NCBI GenBank assembly: GCA_002418685.1
Contig: DIEP01000151.1
Coordinates: 1-13,588, forward strand
Direction: 5' to 3'
Length of the DNA stretch: 13,588 nucleotides
DNA from: Ignavibacteria bacterium UBA5771
Lineage (GTDB): Bacteria > Bacteroidota > Ignavibacteria > Kapaibacteriales > UBA2268
The number at the start of each line of letters is the position of its first letter. The first letter of the stretch is position 1. Below, one piece after another: positions 7,988 through 13,588 of this stretch. The notes beneath the pieces are model-generated. The model worked only from the letters and a program-made list of their open reading frames with translations, did no database searches and was not told the DNA's origin. Both the position numbers and the translations under genes were made by a program.

Positions 7988-8040
7988 CTCTTGGTGTGCC
8001 AGACAGGGACGCCTCTGCTCACCAAGAGTTCTTTTCATTT
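7988..8040 (+). terminator. Module B hairpin copy 2, possible terminator in the convergent region
   Basis: CTCTTGGTG (7988-7996) and CACCAAGAG (8020-8028) form a perfect 9-bp stem around a 23-nt loop, followed by TTCTTTTCATTTTC. On the plus strand this resembles a Rho-independent terminator with a long loop for the kbl message. It begins 22 bp downstream of the methyltransferase stop on the opposite strand. The same stem is kept in copy 1 with one wobble. Confidence 0.4.
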
Positions 8041-8050
8041 TCAACTATTC

Positions 8051-9736
8051 TTATTCCCTTTCCACTTCTCCGTTGACTTTTATCTTTATTACTTCCATTG
8101 CTTCGAGTCCTTCGGAATCAATTACTTTTATTGCGATGGTGTGAGTGCCTGCTTTAAATTTGTTTGTGGCTTTGCCATCTTTGTTTAGTATTTCTTCTGC
8201 GGAAAAAATTTTGGTTTCTTCATTATAATCGAAGTCGAAAGCATAGAACTCGATTTCCGTTTCGCTTTCTGCTTCTGCTGTAAATTCTATTTCACGATGA
8301 CCTTTTCCATCTGCTCCAAGATCTTTTATGGATACATTTAGTTTTGGTTTCTTTGCTATTGGAACGATTTCTTCTACTGTTACTAATTTTATAATGATAT
8401 TTTCTTCGTTTTTCAATCTTGCAACTTCCTGAATTGCTCCTTTGCCAAAAGAAAACGCGATAAAATATGCAATTGGTTTGCCTTCTAAAATATTTTTTTC
8501 ATAAACCATTTTATCATTTGCTCTTGCATCAGTTACTAATTGTCTAATTGGTAAAGAACCAACAGAATTGCTTTGTTTTACTTGTATTGGAGTTCCATCC
8601 TGCATTTTACCATCGATTCCTTTATCGCTCCCTTTTTTCATATTTGGTCTTCCGCCAAATCTTTCAACTATCCATGTTTCAAATATCTTTGGATTTTGAT
8701 TGAAAAGTGTGTCATAATCATATTTATGCAATTGAACTACGAAGGGTGCAGAATATAATCCTTGCTGCTTGTTCAATCTGAATTCGGAAACTTTTATCGC
8801 CTGAACAGATTGGTCTATCCCAATCCAATTTCTGTTTAATTTATCTGCAACAACAACGGTTGTTCCTCCGCCAACAAAAGGATCTAAAACAGTATCACCT
8901 TCATTTGAAGACATTTTTATTATTCTATCAAGTAATGCTTCAGGTTTTTGAGTAGGATAACCTATTCTTTCTGAAGCTTGAGAATTTACTGGTATAATAT
9001 CCATCCAAATATCTCCAACTGGTATTCCTTTTTCTTCTGATTCTTCAAGAAATCTTTTATATCTTGGAATTTTAGGATTAGTAAATACAATTATTCCATT
9101 ATTTATAGCTAAATCAATTCTATCTTGTGACCATATCCAATGTTTACCTTCTGGTGGTAATAGTAATTTATCTCCAAATAATCTTGCAGGACCTTGTCCT
9201 TGCTGTAATAATGAAACTAATTGATATCTTTTACCTGTTATACTATCTATTTGATTATAATGAGACTTTTTATATGTTTCACTAATTTCAGTTTTTGGTG
9301 GATAATATAAATATTTATTTGATTTCGAATAACAAAATAAAGTATCATGAATATTTGGAATTTCTTTACTTTGAGCTTTTTTAACTCTAATTTTTTCCCA
9401 TATAATTTCACCATGAAAATTATTTTCCCCAAAGATTTTATCGAGTATATAAACTCTTATATATGAATTAGCATGATAATCGCAATGTAAATAAATACTT
9501 CCGGTTGGTTTTAAAAGTCTGTGCATCTCTGTAACTCTTTCTTTTAGCCATGCAATATAATGCTCTATCCCTCCGCTCCATCTATCTTCAAAGGAACGCA
9601 CTTCGCCTTTGTCTCCCCAAATTACTTCGTAATTGCGATTAGAGAAAAAAGGAGGGTCTAAATAAATTAAATCAATGGATTCGGAATCCATTTTTCTCAT
9701 AACTTCAAGGCAATCACCGAGAATAAGTTGATTCAT
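8051..9736 (-). CDS. DNA methyltransferase fused to a PD-(D/E)XK nuclease and a PKD/Ig-like C-terminal domain
   Basis: This 561-residue protein has three parts. Residues 1-325 form an N4/N6-type DNA methyltransferase of beta order: catalytic motif IV DPPF (27-30) near the start, a long middle segment, then YPTQKPEALLDRI (260-272) and SAM-binding motif I LDPFVGGGTT (284-293). Residues about 350-460 look like a restriction-endonuclease fold of the Mrr type: FETWIVERFGG (352-362), then D371/D375 in SDKGIDG and Q385-x-K387 in PIQVKQ, the QxK variant of the PD-(D/E)XK site. Residues about 465-556 form a beta-sandwich of PKD/Ig type ending GTHTIAIKVIDSEGL and IKVNG. Expected role: cytoplasmic single-chain restriction-modification, or a methylase with attached nuclease; the target sequence is unknown. 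No separate restriction or specificity gene is nearby. The ATG (9734-9736) has no clear Shine-Dalgarno site. Bases 9061-9480 (residues about 86-226) have about 25% GC by hand count, against about 40% at 9481-9660, suggesting mosaic origin. The gene lies 45 bp after pth. Confidence 0.88.
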   Translation of the reverse strand: MNQLILGDCLEVMRKMDSESIDLIYLDPPFFSNRNYEVIWGDKGEVRSFEDRWSGGIEHYIAWLKERVTEMHRLLKPTGSIYLHCDYHANSYIRVYILDKIFGENNFHGEIIWEKIRVKKAQSKEIPNIHDTLFCYSKSNKYLYYPPKTEISETYKKSHYNQIDSITGKRYQLVSLLQQGQGPARLFGDKLLLPPEGKHWIWSQDRIDLAINNGIIVFTNPKIPRYKRFLEESEEKGIPVGDIWMDIIPVNSQASERIGYPTQKPEALLDRIIKMSSNEGDTVLDPFVGGGTTVVVADKLNRNWIGIDQSVQAIKVSEFRLNKQQGLYSAPFVVQLHKYDYDTLFNQNPKIFETWIVERFGGRPNMKKGSDKGIDGKMQDGTPIQVKQSNSVGSLPIRQLVTDARANDKMVYEKNILEGKPIAYFIAFSFGKGAIQEVARLKNEENIIIKLVTVEEIVPIAKKPKLNVSIKDLGADGKGHREIEFTAEAESETEIEFYAFDFDYNEETKIFSAEEILNKDGKATNKFKAGTHTIAIKVIDSEGLEAMEVIKIKVNGEVERE

Positions 9737-9781
9737 AAGAAATTCGATTTATAATTCTACTAAATTAAGAAATAAGTCAAA
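9737..9781 (-). promoter_or_regulatory. Possible promoter for the methyltransferase-nuclease gene
   Basis: Read on the minus strand, TTGACT (9780-9775) lies immediately after the pth stop codon. TAGAAT follows 15 bp later, and TATAAA overlaps it at a 21-bp spacing. Neither spacing is ideal, but TTGACT is a good -35 word and the position is right for separate expression of the fused enzyme. Read-through from ftsK-pth is the alternative. Confidence 0.35.
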
Positions 9782-10405
9782 TTAAATCTTGTTTGCGTTT
9801 ATATCAGAACTTGCACGTGCCAAACCGTTTTCTATTAAATAATAAATCCCGCGTTCTGCCTTATCCCGCATTGCATTAACAAGTGGAATTTCTTCGGGGG
9901 AAAAATCAGATAAAACATAATCGATTAGTTCGCCAGGTCCAAAATTTCGCGATATTCCGCAACGTAAACGAATGAAATTAGGATTTTGCAATTCTGTGAT
10001 TATTGAAGCAATTCCATTATGCCCACCATCGCTTCCGCTCTGCTTCAAATGAATTTTACCGAGAGGGAAATTATATTCATCCACAATCACGACAACTTTT
10101 TCAATTGGAATTTTGTGCTTTGCGATAATCTTTCTAATTGCAATGCCTGATTCGTTCATATAAGTTAAAGGAAGTGCAAATAATACCTTGTGATCCTGGG
10201 TTTCCTCTAAATAAAGTGTGTAAAATTTTGAATTATCGTAAATTTTCAGGTTCTTTTCTTCAATAATTTTCTGCACAATCGAATAACCAATATTATGGCG
10301 ATTATTGAAGTAATGAGGCTTTGGATTTCCCAAACCAACAATAAGATAATCGAAATTTTGATTAAAGGTAAGCTTCGAGTTGGCTTTCGCTTTCGAGAAG
10401 AACAT
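9782..10405 (-). CDS. pth: Peptidyl-tRNA hydrolase
   Basis: Pth cleaves peptidyl-tRNAs released from stalled ribosomes, freeing tRNA, and is usually essential. I place the start at the ATG 10403-10405, giving 207 residues. This start is preceded by an AGGGAG Shine-Dalgarno-like word about 10 bases upstream. An open frame continues upstream to 10489, but the extra 28 residues match nothing in the family. With this start the conserved residues are N27 (GLGNP), H37 (the catalytic histidine, in NRHNIGY), N84 (LTYMNESG), D109 (VIVDEYNFPLG) and N130 (GGHNG). The motif after the catalytic Asp reads E-Y-N where most relatives have D-L-D, a mild change. The first 18 residues are longer than the usual N-terminus (about 190 aa total in E. 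coli). The gene overlaps the end of ftsK by 44 nt in another frame, suggesting coupled translation. Confidence 0.95.
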   Translation of the reverse strand: MFFSKAKANSKLTFNQNFDYLIVGLGNPKPHYFNNRHNIGYSIVQKIIEEKNLKIYDNSKFYTLYLEETQDHKVLFALPLTYMNESGIAIRKIIAKHKIPIEKVVVIVDEYNFPLGKIHLKQSGSDGGHNGIASIITELQNPNFIRLRCGISRNFGPGELIDYVLSDFSPEEIPLVNAMRDKAERGIYYLIENGLARASSDINANKI

Positions 10406-13244
10406 CGCGCGTTTTGCTCCCTTTAGAAGATCCGACAATACCAGCTGCTTCAAGTTCATCCATAATTCGCCCTGCACGAGCATAACCAATTTTCATCCGT
10501 CTCTGAAGCATCGAAACAGATGCTTGTTGCATTTGAATAATTAATCGAGCCGCATCTTCAAAAAGTGGGTCTCGGTTGCCATAATCAAGGTCCCTATCTC
10601 TTGTGTTATCATCTTCCAAACTTGGAAGCAAATAAGGTTCAGAGTATCCCTGTTGTTTGCCAATCATTTCGCAAATCCGTTCGACATCGTCAGTGGAGAT
10701 GAAAGCATTCTGCACGCGAATTGGCTTCGGAGTGCCTGGTGGCATAATTAACATATCGCCATTGCCCAACAATTGCTCTGCACCTTGCTGGTCAAGAATT
10801 GTCCTTGAATCGATTCGCGAAGCAACTAAATACGCTACCCTTGCGGGGAAATTTGCTTTGATTAAGCCTGTAATTACATCCACAGATGGTCGCTGTGTGG
10901 CAATCACAAGATGAATTCCAACTGCACGAGCCATTTGAGCAAGCCGTGTTATTGGCTCTTCAATTTCTTTGGAAGCAGTCAGCATCAAATCAGCCAATTC
11001 ATCAACAATCACAACAATATAAGGCATCGGATAATGAAGCATTTTATCGCTTTTTGGAAGAATACCTTGCTTGATTTTTTGATTATAATCATAAATATTT
11101 CTCTGCCCAACGTCGGCAAGGATATCATAACGATGTTCCATTTCTCGAACTGCTGCTTTAAGCACAATTACCGCATCTTTTGGATTTGTGATAATCACGT
11201 CATCTATATCAGGTGAGGTTGCAAGGTAATGCTGGCTTAACATAGAATATTGAGAAAGTTCCACTTTCTTTGGGTCAATAATTACGAATTTCAATTCTGA
11301 TGGATGAATCTTATATAGCAGTGAATTTATTATCGTGTTAATTCCAACGCTTTTGCCTGAACCTGTGGAGCCTGCAATCAAAAGATGTGGCATTCGAGTT
11401 AAGTCCTCGATAAAGACTTCGCCATTTATGGTTTTTCCAAGAGCAATAGGCAAGCGTGCTGTTGTCTTTTGGAATTTATCAGATGTGACAACTTCGCTAA
11501 ATCGAACAATTGATGGTTTTGAATTTGGTATTTCGACGCCAACAGTTCCCTTCCCAGGAATAGGTGCAATAATGCGAATACCCTTTGCTTTCAATGCCAT
11601 TGCCAAATCGTCTGCAAGAGCCTCGATTCGGCTGATTTTTATTCCCGGTGCAGGCACAAATTCATATTGCGTGACCACAGGACCCGGGGTTATCGTCATA
11701 TTATCAATAACAATCTTGAAAGTTTCTAATTTTTCCTGCAATATTCTTGCATTCAGCTCTAACTCCTCGCGTGAAACAATATTTTGGGTTGATGGTGGAG
11801 TGAGCAAGTCAATACTTGGAAAAGTGTAGCTTATTCGCTCATCCCAATAATCCGTATAGATCAATGACTGCAAATCGTTTTCTGTCTTATTTTCATTTGT
11901 TTTATTGATCTTGATTGAAACGGGCGGTTTATCTTGTGTTACAGGTGTATTTTTGGGATTATCTTGTTCAGAAGATGCTTGTTTGATTTTTTCCTTTACA
12001 ATTTGATTAATAGTTTCGTTTAAATCGATTTTCGGAACCTCTATTTCAGCTATTTCAGGTGCTTTACTAATTTCAATTTCTTCATTTGGAGGAGTATTTT
12101 CTTTTATGATTGGTGGTTCGGTTTTATTCGGTATTGGTTCATTTTTGATGTCTTCAGGTGTTACTTCATTTTTATCTTCAATGCTCGGATTTACAACTTG
12201 GTCATTATTTTTTAAATTTAATTCTTTATTGATTTCTTTTTGAATTTCAGGATTGCTAACGGTAATTTTAGCAAAATCAATTTGTTGAATTTTCGGAACA
12301 AACGTTCGCAAGGGATTTGCTTGTGTTGGCTCTGTTTGTGTTGGATTGATGAGTATTCGCAAATTCTCGGGTTTAGGAGTGGCTGTTTCAATAGGTTTAG
12401 TAGATTCTATGGGTTTGCTTTGTTCCTGAATAGTGCTTGATTGATTTGAAATATTAAAATCATTAATATTATTGGCTTCGCTATCCACATTTTCCTGCGA
12501 TTTAGGCTCACTATCAAGGCGTGGTTCTTTTTTAAAGGTGTCTTTTATTCCTCTAAAGATGCTTGAAATAATAGTTGAAAATTTAAAATCTAATTTATAG
12601 AAAATAGAAATAAATATTATGAGAATAAATAAAATCAAGCTTGTAGTGGTTCCAAAGGCACTCGTAATAATCGCAGCGAGGAAATATCCGACTTTTCCTG
12701 ACCATTCAAAGGGAATTAATCCAATCCAGCTAAATTTTGATAATACCCCACAAAAACCTGAGATTAGCAAGGTCATAAGTAAAGCAAATGAAGCATTGGA
12801 AACAAAGCGAGCGGAAATCGAGAGCTTCTTATATAATTCAATCGAAAAATATATTAAAAGCAAGGGTATTATAATTACAGCATAACCGAAAGTGCCATTT
12901 ATCAAAGCATTTGAAATATACGCTCCCAAAAGTCCGAGCCAATTCTGAGTGATTGATTGGCGGGCTAATATGACAGGATCTTTTTGGATAATTCTAAATA
13001 AATCATTAAACGAAATACTTGATACAGCGATATCTTGACGAGTATAAGATAGAATTGTCAATATGACTAATAAAGAAAAGAGAAAAATAAGAACGGATAT
13101 TATTCTCAATTGTGTTTTAAATGGGTGAAGGACATCCGTAATTTTCCCATTTTTCTCACCATTGAGATTCTTATCATTTTGTGTTGACTGCGAATCTTTG
13201 AAATCATCGGCATTTGCAGAGATTTCTTTTTTTCTTGATTTCAT
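10362..13244 (-). CDS. ftsK: DNA translocase FtsK
   Basis: This 960-residue septal DNA pump moves chromosome ends across the closing septum and activates XerCD recombination at dif. It has four hydrophobic membrane spans, near 47-67, 118-136, 150-172 and 185-215. A hydrophilic linker rich in Pro, Glu, Asn, Lys and Thr follows (about 220-450, with short repeats such as KPIE and PTQ). The RecA-like motor has Walker A GSTGSGKS (625-632), Walker B IVVIVDEL (743-750) and TQRPSVDVITG (783-793). The C-terminal gamma winged-helix domain (about 893-955, with MKIGYARAGRIMDELEAAGIVG) reads KOPS-type orientation sequences in relatives. Length is typical for the shorter FtsK/SpoIIIE group and all motor motifs are intact. 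The ATG (13242-13244) is the first Met. It lies 45 bp after the comB-like stop, and its 3' end overlaps pth by 44 nt. Confidence 0.98.
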   Translation of the reverse strand: MKSRKKEISANADDFKDSQSTQNDKNLNGEKNGKITDVLHPFKTQLRIISVLIFLFSLLVILTILSYTRQDIAVSSISFNDLFRIIQKDPVILARQSITQNWLGLLGAYISNALINGTFGYAVIIIPLLLIYFSIELYKKLSISARFVSNASFALLMTLLISGFCGVLSKFSWIGLIPFEWSGKVGYFLAAIITSAFGTTTSLILFILIIFISIFYKLDFKFSTIISSIFRGIKDTFKKEPRLDSEPKSQENVDSEANNINDFNISNQSSTIQEQSKPIESTKPIETATPKPENLRILINPTQTEPTQANPLRTFVPKIQQIDFAKITVSNPEIQKEINKELNLKNNDQVVNPSIEDKNEVTPEDIKNEPIPNKTEPPIIKENTPPNEEIEISKAPEIAEIEVPKIDLNETINQIVKEKIKQASSEQDNPKNTPVTQDKPPVSIKINKTNENKTENDLQSLIYTDYWDERISYTFPSIDLLTPPSTQNIVSREELELNARILQEKLETFKIVIDNMTITPGPVVTQYEFVPAPGIKISRIEALADDLAMALKAKGIRIIAPIPGKGTVGVEIPNSKPSIVRFSEVVTSDKFQKTTARLPIALGKTINGEVFIEDLTRMPHLLIAGSTGSGKSVGINTIINSLLYKIHPSELKFVIIDPKKVELSQYSMLSQHYLATSPDIDDVIITNPKDAVIVLKAAVREMEHRYDILADVGQRNIYDYNQKIKQGILPKSDKMLHYPMPYIVVIVDELADLMLTASKEIEEPITRLAQMARAVGIHLVIATQRPSVDVITGLIKANFPARVAYLVASRIDSRTILDQQGAEQLLGNGDMLIMPPGTPKPIRVQNAFISTDDVERICEMIGKQQGYSEPYLLPSLEDDNTRDRDLDYGNRDPLFEDAARLIIQMQQASVSMLQRRMKIGYARAGRIMDELEAAGIVGSSKGSKTRDVLLESESQLEAYL

Positions 13245-13289
13245 TTTTCAATTTTCTTTATGCTGTAAATACAAATATATAAAAATTTA
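13245..13289 (-). promoter_or_regulatory. Short AT-rich gap with possible Bacteroidota-type promoter element for ftsK
   Basis: On the minus strand this 45-bp gap contains TATATTTG, which fits the TAnnTTTG -7 element known for Bacteroidota sigma factor promoters. The upstream TTTG (-33) partner is not evident, and the element overlaps the AT-rich end of the upstream gene. The message may instead continue from the comB-like gene. Confidence 0.25.
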
Positions 13290-13588
13290 TTATATATTTG
13301 ATTTTTTTATGCTTAATCCTTCAACAACAGGGAGAACGGGAAAGAGATTCCAAGTGAAGCAAATATCAAGGTCATTTTCAAGATTATGTTGGATTAATTT
13401 TTGAGCATGATCGCAAGTTCTTAAAAATCCAAATAAATCATCTTTATGGAAAAGAAATAAATTGCGTGATGCTCTTGCTGAATCGTTCAATTTCGAAGAA
13501 GGATCAAGTTGCAATAGATGTTCGACTAATCCGCCAAGGCATAGAGCATCTTCATAAGAAAATGAGCCCGAATTCCCTGCGCAAATCA
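13290..13588 (-). CDS. comB: 2-phosphosulfolactate phosphatase family protein (ComB), C-terminal part (cut by window edge)
   Basis: An open frame enters from the right edge and runs 98 residues to a stop at 13290-13292. A TTG at 13512-13514 is just an internal Leu, not a start. The visible part carries features I recognise from ComB: ICAGNSGSFSYEDALCLGGLVEHLL at the start (the CAG..G.FS.ED..C.G.L segment), NDSARASRNLF in the middle, and a tail with a C-D/S-H-A-Q-K-L block, NDLDICFTWNLFPVLPVVEGL, matching the family ending of Gly/Asp-(D/I)-x-x-C ... VP.....G. The known enzyme dephosphorylates (2R)-phospho-3-sulfolactate to sulfolactate with Mg2+, in coenzyme M synthesis in methanogens. Its role in bacteria is less certain. 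The stop lies 45 bp before ftsK. Confidence 0.75.
   Translation of the reverse strand, partial: ICAGNSGSFSYEDALCLGGLVEHLLQLDPSSKLNDSARASRNLFLFHKDDLFGFLRTCDHAQKLIQHNLENDLDICFTWNLFPVLPVVEGLSIKKSNI

Larger units (their letters stand above)
7691..8049. repeat. Composite tandem repeat, two copies of an A-T-B module
   Basis: The convergent region between kbl and the methyltransferase gene holds no ORF and is built from repeats. Module A occurs at 7691-7741 and 7900-7950 and is identical except at one position (aaggtg against aagatg). Module T, a CCCCTCTT-centred palindrome, occurs three times in tandem in copy 1 and once in copy 2. Module B occurs at about 7832-7902 and 7976-8049 with a few substitutions. 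Copy 1 spans 7691-7899 (209 bp) and copy 2 spans 7900-8049 (150 bp), and they are directly abutted. Every module can fold. In A, read on the minus strand, TAGGGACAC and GTGTTTCTA pair across 9 positions with two G-U pairs. T and B hairpins are listed separately. The GC-rich palindromes resemble, in general form, short interspersed palindromic repeats of Bacteroidota and related genomes. The region probably also serves as the transcription end for both flanking genes. Confidence 0.85.

Noticed and set aside
7691..8049. Insertion sequence remnant or MITE with terminal inverted repeats
   Set aside because: No transposase or its fragments are seen, the outer ends of the region are not inverted repeats of each other, and no flanking target duplication is evident. 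It is reported only as a composite repeat.
10406..10489. N-terminal extension of Pth from an ATG at 10489
   Set aside because: The extra 28 residues lie wholly within ftsK, resemble nothing in Pth, and the ATG at 10405 has a better ribosome binding site.
10657..11829. Several plus-strand open frames of 62-164 codons opposite ftsK
   Set aside because: They are antisense to strongly conserved FtsK motor sequence, match no family and have no ribosome binding sites. They are shadows of the real frame.
13290..13514. Short separate 74-aa gene starting at TTG 13514
   Set aside because: The frame stays open to the window edge and the upstream part carries ComB-like motifs, so the TTG is an internal leucine of a longer gene.

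Overview
The window is about 13.6 kb of AT-rich bacterial chromosome (roughly 35-40% GC in most genes). It carries nine protein genes, two of them cut by the window edges. No rRNA, tRNA, transposase or CRISPR array is visible. The gene set suggests a member of the Bacteroidota/Ignavibacteriota/Kapabacteria (FCB) group: a signal-peptide TPR histidine kinase, a PilM/DUF3822-like gene beside rsmD, a bacterial ComB-family phosphatase, and few clear Shine-Dalgarno sites. This placement is inference from gene content, not a phylogenetic result.

Layout. (1) Bases 1-3210, minus strand: a tight cluster read TPR histidine kinase -> actin-fold (PilM/DUF3822-like) protein of unknown function -> rsmD (cut at the left edge). 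The first two genes overlap by 8 nt and the next pair is 3 nt apart, so they are probably co-transcribed. (2) Bases 3211-3441: a divergent intergenic region with an inverted repeat and an 18-bp-period direct repeat that look operator-like. (3) Bases 3442-7652, plus strand: uvrA (nucleotide excision repair) followed by kbl (glycine C-acetyltransferase, threonine catabolism). (4) Bases 7653-8050: a gene-free convergent region filled by a two-copy composite repeat (order A-T-B, A-T-B) made of hairpin-forming modules. Its last copy ends at the stop codon of the next gene. (5) Bases 8051-13588, minus strand: comB-like phosphatase (cut at the right edge) -> ftsK -> pth -> a DNA methyltransferase fused to a PD-(D/E)XK nuclease and a PKD/Ig-like C-terminal domain.

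Most of the window is housekeeping: DNA repair, chromosome segregation, peptidyl-tRNA recycling, rRNA methylation and amino acid breakdown. The accessory part is the methyltransferase-nuclease gene together with the repeat cluster at its 3' end. The protein looks like a single-chain restriction-modification or self-modifying nuclease. The segment of the gene between its catalytic motifs, where the target-recognition region would lie, is only about 25% GC against about 40% on either side, which suggests a mosaic or imported gene. The other point of interest is the pairing of an orphan membrane sensor kinase with an actin-fold protein in one transcript.
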